The position numbers were made by a program, and so were the translations under genes. Below, piece by piece: positions 22,313 to 29,882 of a stretch of DNA of 33,841 bases. Numbering within the stretch: the first letter of the stretch is position 1; each line of letters begins with the position of its first letter. The stretch comes from Chloroflexota bacterium. GTDB taxonomy: Bacteria; Chloroflexota; Dehalococcoidia; DSGV01. Where the stretch lies: positions 1 to 33,841 of the forward strand of contig JAJYLG010000031.1 in assembly GCA_021787985.1 (NCBI GenBank). The letters are read 5' to 3'. A model generated the notes under the pieces. That model was not told the origin of the DNA. It did no database searches and was given only the letters and a program-made list of their open reading frames with translations.

Positions 22313-23872
22313 ATGGTCGGCCCGAACATGGCAAGCGTGCTGCGGCGCGTCGCGGCCCGGTATCCGCGGCGCGAAGCGCTGATCTTCAACGACGAGCGAT
22401 ACACGTACGGTCAGTTCAACGAGCGTGTGAACCAGCTTGCGCACGGCTTTCTCGATTGGGGATTGAGCAAGGGCGACGTTGTCGCCATTTTCAGCCAGAA
22501 CTGCAACGAGTACCTCGAGGCCTATTTCGCTTGCGCGAAGACCGGATGCATCCTGAATATCCTCAACTGGCGTCTCGCCGCGGACGAGATCCTGTACATG
22601 ATGCAGCAGTCTCGGTCGCAGGCACTGCTCGTCGCCCAGGAGTACCAGGACTTCTTCCGGCCGCTGTTGCCTCGCCTCGATGAGGCCCTGAAGACGCGGA
22701 TCCTCGTGATCGATGGGGGCTCCTATCTTCCCGGTGCGGTGGACTACGAGGAATTCATCCGCGCCAGGCCGAGCTGTGAGCCAGTGGTCGCTGTCGATGG
22801 TGAGGATCCGGTCCTTCTGCTTTACACCTCGGGGACCACGGGGCTGCCAAAGGGGGCGCTGCTGACCCAGAGCAATTGGGTCTGGGATGCCCTGGCCCAC
22901 TTGTATCACTTTGAGTACCGCTCAGGGGATAAGCTATTGGTCACGATGCCGTTCGTGCACGTGAGCGGCATTCACATGGGCACCAATACGTTCATCCTCA
23001 AGGGTCTGCCCATCGTGATTCAGAAGGCGTTCGAACCTCAGGGCTTCTGTGAGCTTGTTCAGCGAGAGCGCTGCACAGCGGCGACGACGGTGATCACTCC
23101 GGTGCGCACGCTGCTGGACCATCCAGAAGTGGATCGTTACGATCTGTCATCGCTGCGGCTGCTGCTCACCGCAGCAGGACCGTACGATCGGGAATTCGGT
23201 GCGCGGGCATTGTACAAGCTGGGCGTGAGCAAGTTCCTCTTCGGGTATGGCCTGACCGAAGCATCCCCTTGTGTGACGCTCATGGACAGCACCGGCGAGG
23301 TTCTCTTCAAAGAGAATGCTCTGGGATGGCCCGTCTGGACCGTGGACGTGCGGGTGGTGAACCCGGAGACTGGCGAGGATGTCCCCGAGGAGACCGTGGG
23401 CGAGCTTCTGGTGCGCGGCCCCAACGTCTTCAAGGGATATCTGGGCATGCCCGATGCGACCGACCAGGCACTGCGGGGCGGCTGGCTCTGGACGGGCGAC
23501 CTGGTGCGCCGGGATGGCGATGGCTGCTTCTTCTTCGTTGATCGCACGAAGGACATGATCAAGTCAGGTGGCGAGAACGTGTACTCGGCCGAGGTTGAAG
23601 GCGCTCTGCTTCGCCACAACCCCTCGCTCGCAGAAGCGGTGGTCGTTGCCATTCCTGACCCGAGGTGGGGCGAGGCCGTCACCGCAGTGTGCGTGGTGAG
23701 GCCGGGCAAGGAGACGACCGAGGAGGAAGTCCGGGGTAATCTACGTGGCCATCTGGCCGGTTTCAAGATCCCGAAATCCGTGCAATTCGTCGCCGCCGAA
23801 GATCTGCCCCGGACGGTGTCGGGAAAGGTCCAGAAGCGTCTCCTGCGGCAACGTCTCCTTGGAAAGCAGTGA
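22313..23872 (+). CDS. Acyl-CoA ligase (AMP-forming)
   Basis: This 519-residue member of the ANL superfamily makes acyl-CoA from a carboxylic acid, ATP and CoA via an acyl-AMP. The phosphate loop YTSGTTGLPKG starts at about residue 171, GYGLTEASP near 312, the hinge and C-terminal lid segment TGDLVRRDGDG then RTKDMIKSGGENVYSAEVE near 400-430, and the catalytic C-terminal lysine in RTVSGKVQKR near 506. Length is normal. The family includes fatty-acid, benzoate-like and short branched-chain acid ligases, so the substrate is not fixed. As last gene of the mutase operon it probably supplies the mutase substrate. ATG 22313 follows AGAGGAGG; an in-frame GTG at 22292 exists but lacks a site. Confidence 0.88.
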   Translation: MVGPNMASVLRRVAARYPRREALIFNDERYTYGQFNERVNQLAHGFLDWGLSKGDVVAIFSQNCNEYLEAYFACAKTGCILNILNWRLAADEILYMMQQSRSQALLVAQEYQDFFRPLLPRLDEALKTRILVIDGGSYLPGAVDYEEFIRARPSCEPVVAVDGEDPVLLLYTSGTTGLPKGALLTQSNWVWDALAHLYHFEYRSGDKLLVTMPFVHVSGIHMGTNTFILKGLPIVIQKAFEPQGFCELVQRERCTAATTVITPVRTLLDHPEVDRYDLSSLRLLLTAAGPYDREFGARALYKLGVSKFLFGYGLTEASPCVTLMDSTGEVLFKENALGWPVWTVDVRVVNPETGEDVPEETVGELLVRGPNVFKGYLGMPDATDQALRGGWLWTGDLVRRDGDGCFFFVDRTKDMIKSGGENVYSAEVEGALLRHNPSLAEAVVVAIPDPRWGEAVTAVCVVRPGKETTEEEVRGNLRGHLAGFKIPKSVQFVAAEDLPRTVSGKVQKRLLRQRLLGKQ

Positions 23873-24191
23873 GACTGGGCGGCGGATCGCTCGCGAAAAG
23901 CAGCACGGGCGCGACGAGTGCTACGCTGCTTTCTCCCCCGCCTCGCGGCCGGACGGGCGTGCCGACGGGCCAGGGACGGTCCAGTGCGTCCTGCTTCGGA
24001 GGACGGGACATTCCGGTGCGCTCCCACGGCCCGTAGGATGGAGGCACGCCGCGTCGCCGGCACGGCGGTGGACGTATGGCGCGGGCGGGCGTCGCGGGTC
24101 GCGGTGATGATCTGGTCGGGACCGGTGGACAGAAGACCGGCCGTGGCCGATAACTAATACTGACGCACCGACCAGCCGACGGAGGGGATCA
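23873..24191. other. Intergenic region between ligase and diguanylate cyclase genes
   Basis: The 319 bases hold no supported gene. Present are the second copy of the 21-bp repeat (23968-23988), a TAATAC hexamer at 24155-24160 that could be a -10 box, and GGAGGGG just before the GTG at 24192. No cyclic-di-GMP riboswitch fold was recognised. Confidence 0.5.
23968..23988 (+). repeat. 21-bp exact repeat, copy B
   Basis: Identical to 16250-16270 and in the same orientation, with the GGACGGTCC palindrome in the middle. Flanking bases differ between the copies, so the conserved unit is short. It lies about 95 bp after the acyl-CoA ligase stop codon. Confidence 0.7.
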
Positions 24192-25277
24192 GTGGATCTG
24201 TGGCGTGGGCGACCAGGGCCGAGCGTCGACGAGTTTCCTGGAGAGTCGGCGTGGCGCTGGCGCCTGCAGCTCAAAGCGGAACGGATCATCTCGCCGCTGC
24301 GCGCCGTCCTGGCCGCCATCAATACGGCTGTCTGGGCCTGGCTGCCGCCGGCGCCGGGAGCGATCCCGTGGCTGGCATGGACGCTCACGGGCGCCGTCTG
24401 GTGCTACGTGGTCGTGGACCTGCTGCTGCTCTACCGCCGCCCCGCGCTCGCCGGGCGCGTCCCGTACCGGTCCGTGCTGCTCGACGCGGCCTTCCTCGTC
24501 GGCTGGATCGAGGCCACGGGTGGCTCTCGCAGCCCGTTCTTGCCGGTGATCATCATCGGCGTCATCTCGGTAGGCCCGAGGCTGCCCCTGGGCCGTGGGC
24601 TGATGGCGGCCGCGTTGTACGCGGGCATCGCCGCCGTGCTCGGCGGCCCCGAGCACCTGCTGCTGGCGGGCTATGGGTTGATCGGCGGTGTGGGCATGTG
24701 CGCCTGGGTGTGGGTGCTCGCCAATGACCGGCGGAACAGCCTGCGAGACGCGCTGACGGGCGCATTCGGCCGCGAATACGGGTTCTTCCAGATCGAGGAG
24801 CTGCTGCAAGGGAAGGAGCTTCCCTTCTGTGTCGGCCTCGTCGACCTGGACGGCTTCAAGGGCATCAACGACCAACTCGGCCACCTGACGGGCGACCTGG
24901 TGCTGACCACCTGCGCGCGCGCCCTGACGGCGGTGATGCGCCCGGGAGACCTGCTGGTGCGTTTCGGCGGCGACGAGTTTCTCGTGGTGTGGCCGAACGT
25001 GCCGTTGGAGCAGGCGTGCGCGATCGCCGAGCGCGTCCGGCTCGAGATGGAAGGGTCGGCTTTCCGGGTGCGCGGCGAGCAGACGCTGGTGCGGTTGACG
25101 ACGAGCATCGGCGTGGCCGAGGCGAGGAGCGGCGATACCGCCGTCGATCTGCTGCAGCGGGTCGACGACGCGCTGTACCGGGCCAAGGCGGAACGCAACC
25201 GCGTGGTCGCCGCGCGGGCGGTTGGGCTGGCGGCGCCGGCGCCGCCTGAGTGGCTGGAAGAGGTCGTGGCCGGGTGA
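24192..25277 (+). CDS. Membrane-bound diguanylate cyclase (GGDEF)
   Basis: This 361-residue protein should make cyclic-di-GMP from two GTP. Residues about 34-178 form several hydrophobic helices, an N-terminal membrane sensor with no recognised ligand family. The GGDEF domain follows from about 185: DALTGAFGRE, DLDGFKGINDQLGH and the active-site RFGGDEF (GGDEF 259-263). RPGD at 250-253 lies exactly five residues before GGDEF, the standard product-inhibition I-site, so feedback inhibition is likely. The usual Asn of the LTGLxNR motif is Gly here. GTG 24192 has GGAGGGG 5 nt upstream. It is a single gene converging on the Liv operon. No effector or phosphodiesterase is nearby. Confidence 0.9.
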   Translation: MDLWRGRPGPSVDEFPGESAWRWRLQLKAERIISPLRAVLAAINTAVWAWLPPAPGAIPWLAWTLTGAVWCYVVVDLLLLYRRPALAGRVPYRSVLLDAAFLVGWIEATGGSRSPFLPVIIIGVISVGPRLPLGRGLMAAALYAGIAAVLGGPEHLLLAGYGLIGGVGMCAWVWVLANDRRNSLRDALTGAFGREYGFFQIEELLQGKELPFCVGLVDLDGFKGINDQLGHLTGDLVLTTCARALTAVMRPGDLLVRFGGDEFLVVWPNVPLEQACAIAERVRLEMEGSAFRVRGEQTLVRLTTSIGVAEARSGDTAVDLLQRVDDALYRAKAERNRVVAARAVGLAAPAPPEWLEEVVAG

Positions 25278-25315
25278 CCGCGGCGGTCAGCCCCCGCGGT
25301 CGGCTCCTGGAGCCG
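25276..25315. terminator. Bidirectional terminator candidate between convergent genes
   Basis: GACCGCGG (25276-25283) and CCGCGGTC (25294-25301) form a perfect 8-bp stem with a 10-nt loop, followed by a second palindrome CGGCTCC/GGAGCCG (25301-25315). The site lies between the GGDEF stop and the livF stop. There is no T-run, so intrinsic termination is not certain. Confidence 0.4.
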
Positions 25316-25320
25316 GCGCT

Positions 25321-26022
25321 TCAGAACAGCGACCAGAGCTCGGGGCGCGCCCGGAACACGTCGCGCGGCTCTGCGGCGATGATCTTGCCGACCTTCATCA
25401 CGTAGACGTACTCGCACAGCTCGCGCGTGAGCTGGACGTTCTGCTCGACCACCAGCGTGGTGAGGCCGAGCTCGGCGGTGAGGCGGCTGACGCTGTCGAG
25501 CAGTTGCTGCGCCAGGTTCGGGGCGAGGCCGATGGTCGGCTCGTCGAGCAGCAGCACGCGCGGCTCCCCCATCAGTGCGATGCCCACGGCCAGCATGCGC
25601 TGCTGGCCGCCGCTGAGCGAGTCCGCCAGCTGCCGCAGGCGATCGGCGAGAGCGGGAAAGGTGGCAAAGACCCGCGCCATACGCCGCTCCAGCTCGCCGT
25701 GTTCGAGCCCGCGGGCGCCGAGCTCGAGGTTCTCGCCGACGGTAAGCCCAGGGAAGACGGCGCTCTGCTGGGGGACGAGCACCAGGCCGTGTTGACGGCG
25801 GCGCCAGGCCGGCCAGCCCAGGATGTCCTGATCATCGAGCCGGGCTTGCCCCGCCCTCGCGTGCACCAGCCCGGCCAAGCAGCGCAAGAGCGTGCTCTTG
25901 CCGGCGCCGTTGTGGCCAAAGAGCGCCGTCACGCCCCCCGGGTGGACCTGCAGGTCGATCCCCCGCAACACTTCGCGCCGCCCGTACCCGGCGACCAGTT
26001 GACCGACCATGAGCTCCGCCAT
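25321..26022 (-). CDS. livF: Branched-chain ABC transporter ATPase LivF
   Basis: This 233-residue ATPase is one of the two nucleotide-binding subunits of a Liv-type importer. It has Walker A GHNGAGKST at 36-44, the LSGGQ signature, Walker B VLLLDEP and the switch histidine replaced by VVEQN, as is normal for LivF. Length is standard. It is the last gene of a five-gene minus-strand operon; its ATG 26022 lies 13 bp after the stop of the LivM-LivG fusion gene. The transported ligand is not determined by this subunit. Confidence 0.9.
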   Translation of the reverse strand: MAELMVGQLVAGYGRREVLRGIDLQVHPGGVTALFGHNGAGKSTLLRCLAGLVHARAGQARLDDQDILGWPAWRRRQHGLVLVPQQSAVFPGLTVGENLELGARGLEHGELERRMARVFATFPALADRLRQLADSLSGGQQRMLAVGIALMGEPRVLLLDEPTIGLAPNLAQQLLDSVSRLTAELGLTTLVVEQNVQLTRELCEYVYVMKVGKIIAAEPRDVFRARPELWSLF

Positions 26023-26035
26023 CGTCTCCCGCCCG

Positions 26036-27739
26036 CTACCGCGTCCCGAAGTAGATCTCCGCCAGCTCGGGGCGACCGATCAGCTCGCGCGGTGTGCCGC
26101 GAGCGACGATCCGCCCCTGGTCCATGAAGACCGCCTCATCCGCCACCGACAGGATGGCGTCCATGTTGTGCTCGACCACACACACCGTGCAGCCGGCCTC
26201 GCCCTGCCGGCGGACCTCGTCGTACAGCAGTCGCGCGCTGTGCTCGTCCAGGCCGGACCCCGGCTCGTCCAGCAGCAGGACGCGGGCGCGCGTGGCGAGC
26301 AGCCGCGCCAGGGAGAGCAGTTTCTGCTCGGCGTACGACAGCTCGTGCGCGGCCACGTCGGCCGCATGCCCGAGGCCGATCGCCCCCAGGATCCGTCGCG
26401 CTTCGGTCTCGCGTGCGCGTTGGTCGCGCAGGACGGCAGGGATCAGGGCGAGCTGATGCATGTGCTCGCCGAACGGTCGGGGCAACGCCACCGCCACGTT
26501 CTGGAGCGCGGTCAGGTTGGAGAAGAGGCGCACGTCCTGGAACGTGCGCGCCACGCCGAGCGAGACGCGCCGGTGCACGGGCGTGCGCGTGATCTCGCGT
26601 TCGCCGAGCCGGATGAGCCCCTCGTCGACGCGCAGCGCGCCAGCCAGCAGGTTGAACAGGGTCGTCTTGCCGGCGCCGTTGGGCCCGACGAGCCCCAGCA
26701 CACGCCCCGGGTGCACCTCGATCTCCACGCGGTCCACGGCGCGGACTCCGCCGAAGTGCTTGCTCACTCCCTGCCCGGTCAGCAGCAGGGCGGGCGGCCC
26801 GGCCGCGGCGGGCGACGCCGGCGCGGAGGTCCGGGCGTCGGCCTGGGCCGAGGCGGCGCGCCGCCGCCCGCGGAGCGAGAAGCCTTCGCCGATGGCGCCG
26901 GTCGGCCGGAACGCCATGGCGGCGGCCAGCGCCATGCCGTAGACCGCCTCGCGCAGGGGGGCGGCGGTCTGCTCGCTGATGCTGAGCCGCCGGAGGAACT
27001 CCGGCAGCAGGATGATGGCTCCGGCGCCGACCGCCGGACCGACGGGGTTCCCCAGCCCGCCGAGCGCGACCATGGCGACGATGGCGATGGACTGGTCCAG
27101 GTTGAACGAGTCGGGGCTGATGAAGCTGGAGTAGCCGGCATACCACGCGCCCGCGATGGCGGCCACGGCGGCGGCGGCAGCGAACGCCTCGAGCTTGAGC
27201 ACGAGGATGTTCTTGCCGACGGCGCGCGCGGCCGTCTCGTCCTCGCGTATGGTGCGCAATGCCAGGCCGAAGGGCGAGCGAGAAAGCCAGGTCGCCAGCA
27301 GCAGCACGAGCACCAACAGGACGACCGAGTACGGGAAGTAGTCGCCCGGCTGCAGCAGCCGGTGGCCGAGGATCGTCGGGTGGGGGATGCCGTAGATGCC
27401 GGTGGTTCCATTCGTGAGGCCGTTGAGGTTGTTGAGCAGGCCGCTGACCACGAACTGAAAGGCGAGCGTCAGGACGATCAGGTACTCGTCACGCACGCGC
27501 AGGGCGGGGACGGCGAGCAGCGCGCCGAGCGCGAGGGCGATGCACATCGCCACCAGCGAGGCGGGCCAGAAGCTCCAGCCTTCTTTCGTCATCAGGATCG
27601 CGACGCCGTACGCGCCGAAGCCGAAGAAGGCCGCCTGCCCGAGGGACAGGAGCCCGGCGAAGCCCATCACGAAGTTGAGGGAGATGGCCAGCACTCCGAA
27701 GATGCAGATCAGGTTGCCGATGTGCAGCCAGTAGTCCAT
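26036..27739 (-). CDS. Fused permease-ATPase (LivM-LivG) of a branched-chain ABC transporter
   Basis: This 567-residue fusion combines two Liv subunits in one chain. Residues 1 to about 290 are a LivM permease with about nine hydrophobic segments and the family motif NFVMGFAGLLSLGQAAFFG. A short Ala/Pro-rich linker follows. From about 315 there is a LivG ATPase with Walker A GPNGAGKTT near 355, a degenerate signature region (AHELSYAEQKLLSLARLL) and Walker B LLLDEPGSGLD. LivM-LivG fusions are known in several phyla. The signature is LSYAEQ rather than LSGGQ, which is usual for LivG (LSYGxQ-like). It begins 4 bp after the livH stop, in the same operon. Confidence 0.9.
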   Translation of the reverse strand: MDYWLHIGNLICIFGVLAISLNFVMGFAGLLSLGQAAFFGFGAYGVAILMTKEGWSFWPASLVAMCIALALGALLAVPALRVRDEYLIVLTLAFQFVVSGLLNNLNGLTNGTTGIYGIPHPTILGHRLLQPGDYFPYSVVLLVLVLLLATWLSRSPFGLALRTIREDETAARAVGKNILVLKLEAFAAAAAVAAIAGAWYAGYSSFISPDSFNLDQSIAIVAMVALGGLGNPVGPAVGAGAIILLPEFLRRLSISEQTAAPLREAVYGMALAAAMAFRPTGAIGEGFSLRGRRRAASAQADARTSAPASPAAAGPPALLLTGQGVSKHFGGVRAVDRVEIEVHPGRVLGLVGPNGAGKTTLFNLLAGALRVDEGLIRLGEREITRTPVHRRVSLGVARTFQDVRLFSNLTALQNVAVALPRPFGEHMHQLALIPAVLRDQRARETEARRILGAIGLGHAADVAAHELSYAEQKLLSLARLLATRARVLLLDEPGSGLDEHSARLLYDEVRRQGEAGCTVCVVEHNMDAILSVADEAVFMDQGRIVARGTPRELIGRPELAEIYFGTR

Positions 27740-27743
27740 GGCG

Positions 27744-28613
27744 CTACCGGGCCACCCGGCCGAGGATGCCGGCGGGCCGCAGGACCAGCACCAGGAAGAA
27801 GAGGGCGAACGCGGCGGTGGTCTGCCAGTACGCGGGTAGCCAGAGTGAGCTCCACTGGGCGATGAGCCCCAGCGCGATGCCGCCGATGACCGCGCCCCAG
27901 AGGCTCTCCAGGCCGCCCAGGAAGACGGCGATGAAGGCGTAGAGCACCGCCGAGACGCCCATCTGCGGCGTGGCCACGTTGTCGAGCGCGAACAGGACGG
28001 CCGCCGGACCGATCATCGCCGAGCCGATGGCGAAGGTCAGCGCGTAGACCTGCGGCGAGCGAATGCCGACCAGCTCGGCGAGGTCGTAGTTCCTCGCGGT
28101 GGCGCGGATCTCGCGGCCGAGGCGCGTGCGCTGGAGGAAGAGCGCCAGGGCGAGCACGAGCAGCGCCGCGATGCCCGAAGAGAGGAGCAGCGGGCGGCTG
28201 GCGGCTACCGGTCCCCAGATCTGGATGCCGAGGGACGGCACCTTCAGCGTCTGGGCGTCCGGGCCGAACCCGATCTGCAGGAAGCTCTGCCCGGCAATCA
28301 AGATGCCGAGCGAGGCGAGGAAGATGCCCAACTGCAGCGTGGCGCGCCGCCGGAGTGGCGCGTAGACGAGCAGCTCACAGGCCAGGCCGACGACCATCGC
28401 GCCGAGGACCCCGGCGACGATGCCGACGACCAGGTTGCCGGCTAGGTGCTGGGTGGCGGCCACGGCGGCATACGCCGCGCAGGCGTATGCCAGGCCGTGC
28501 GCGAAGTGGAACGTCCGCGTCGTCCCGTAGATAAGCCCCCAGCTCACGCCCAGGAGGGCGTAGACCACGCCGGTGAGCAGGCCGGTGACGGTGAGCTGCC
28601 AGAACAGGTCCAT
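27744..28613 (-). CDS. livH: Branched-chain ABC transporter permease LivH
   Basis: This 289-residue integral membrane permease has about eight hydrophobic helices. Family motifs include GLIYGTTRTFHFAHGLAYA near residue 30 and GGLESLWGAVIGGIALGL near the C-terminal third. It pairs with the LivM half of the next gene to form the channel. ATG 28613 gives the usual Liv opening; there is no strong ribosome-binding site, and it follows the binding-protein stop by 22 bp, so translation may depend on the upstream gene. Confidence 0.88.
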   Translation of the reverse strand: MDLFWQLTVTGLLTGVVYALLGVSWGLIYGTTRTFHFAHGLAYACAAYAAVAATQHLAGNLVVGIVAGVLGAMVVGLACELLVYAPLRRRATLQLGIFLASLGILIAGQSFLQIGFGPDAQTLKVPSLGIQIWGPVAASRPLLLSSGIAALLVLALALFLQRTRLGREIRATARNYDLAELVGIRSPQVYALTFAIGSAMIGPAAVLFALDNVATPQMGVSAVLYAFIAVFLGGLESLWGAVIGGIALGLIAQWSSLWLPAYWQTTAAFALFFLVLVLRPAGILGRVAR

Positions 28614-28635
28614 CCGGCGGCGCGTCAGTCCGTCG

Positions 28636-29859
28636 CTACTGGCCGCCGGCCGAGGTGAGCTTCTTGAGCGAGCCGTCGGTCTGCACCGCGTAGATGGCGG
28701 ACGGCTTCACCGCCGAACCGTCTCTCTGGAACTTGAGCTCCGCGCCGTACACCGTCGGGAAGCTCTTCACCTGCGGGAAGGCGCCCGTCAGCGAGGCAGG
28801 CTGAGTCGGGTCCTTGCCGTCCTTGGCCGCCTGCTCGACCAGGGTCTTCACCACGTAGACCAGGTCGTAGTAGTTCGCCGCGTAGAACTCGGCCGGCTCG
28901 TTGTACTTGGCCTTGTACGCGTCGGCGAACTTCTGCGCCGCCGGGCTGAGCGAGGGGTCGAACGTGTCGAGCGCGACGATCGTGCCCTGCGCGTCGGCGC
29001 CGGCGATCTTCGCATCGTCCGCGGTCCACTCGACGCCGACGATCTTGGCGTTGATGCCGAGCTGGCGGGCCTGCTTGACGATGTAGCCGACGTCGGTGCC
29101 CCAGGACCAGATGCCGATGATGTCAGGGTTGGCCGCTTTGATGCGGGCGAGCTCGGCGCTGTAGTTCGTTGTGCCGGACTTATACGGCTCGTCGTCGACG
29201 ACCTGGCCGCCCTTGCCCTCCCAGAACTTCTTGACGTCTTGCTGGACGCTCTGGCCGGCGATGTCGTTCCAGTGGATGGTGGCGAGCTTGTGGCCCGTCG
29301 CCTGGCCGAAGATGTAGGTCAGCACCTGGGGCGCGAGCTGGTTGCCCAGCGCGCGCGTGTTGTAGAGGTTCTTCTTGTTGAGCAATGCGGGACTCACCGC
29401 CCCACCGTTGAAGACGAGCATGCTGTTGTCAGCGGCGATCGGCTGCACCGCCAGCGTGGGCGCGCTGTAGCTGGAGAGGATGGCGGCGACGTGGTCCTGG
29501 CTGATGAGCTTGCGCGCGCCGGTCACCGCCGCGTCGGCGTTGCCGCTCTTGTGGTCCTCGATGACGAGCTGCAGCTTGTAGCCGGCCGCGCCACCGGCCG
29601 CGTTGATCTGGTCGACGGCGAGCTGTGCGCCCTGGCTCATGACCTTGCCGTAAAACGAGCCGGCGCCGGTCATGGCGAGGATCATGCCGATCTTGACGGT
29701 ACCTTTGGGCGCGGCCGTGGTGGCCGTGCCGCCGGCGCCGGGGGTGCCGGCCTGGGGAGTGGGGCTCGAGGACTTGCCGCCGCCACAGGCCGCCGCCACG
29801 ACGGTCAGCACGGCGAGCACGAGCGCCATTGCCGTTCGGGATCGTCCCTTCACGTTCAT
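28636..29859 (-). CDS. Branched-chain ABC transporter substrate-binding lipoprotein
   Basis: This 407-residue Peripla_BP_6 binding protein belongs to the adjacent Liv transporter. The signal peptide leads to a lipidation cysteine at residue 25 (VVAAACGGG), then a Ser/Thr/Pro-rich linker. The mature domain starts GTVKIGMILAMTGAGSFYGK and includes AVDQINAAGGAAGYKLQLV, both family hallmarks. ATG 29859 is chosen because GGAGGAAGA lies directly before it; the frame stays open upstream but without a signal sequence. It is a paralogue of the binding protein at 17.8 kb, with the same fold but clearly different sequence, so the two probably bind different ligands or serve the same permease in parallel. 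Confidence 0.9.
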   Translation of the reverse strand: MNVKGRSRTAMALVLAVLTVVAAACGGGKSSSPTPQAGTPGAGGTATTAAPKGTVKIGMILAMTGAGSFYGKVMSQGAQLAVDQINAAGGAAGYKLQLVIEDHKSGNADAAVTGARKLISQDHVAAILSSYSAPTLAVQPIAADNSMLVFNGGAVSPALLNKKNLYNTRALGNQLAPQVLTYIFGQATGHKLATIHWNDIAGQSVQQDVKKFWEGKGGQVVDDEPYKSGTTNYSAELARIKAANPDIIGIWSWGTDVGYIVKQARQLGINAKIVGVEWTADDAKIAGADAQGTIVALDTFDPSLSPAAQKFADAYKAKYNEPAEFYAANYYDLVYVVKTLVEQAAKDGKDPTQPASLTGAFPQVKSFPTVYGAELKFQRDGSAVKPSAIYAVQTDGSLKKLTSAGGQ

Positions 29860-29882
29860 CTCTTCCTCCTGCATGTGTTGGG

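Noticed and set aside
24100-24191. Cyclic-di-GMP riboswitch before the diguanylate cyclase gene
   Set aside because: The conserved GEMM core elements were not found; only a possible -10 box and a ribosome-binding site are seen.
26009-27865. A 618-codon plus-strand open frame
   Set aside because: It runs antisense to the LivM-LivG gene, whose permease and ATPase motifs are clear. The antisense product is Glu/Arg/Gln-rich without family features.
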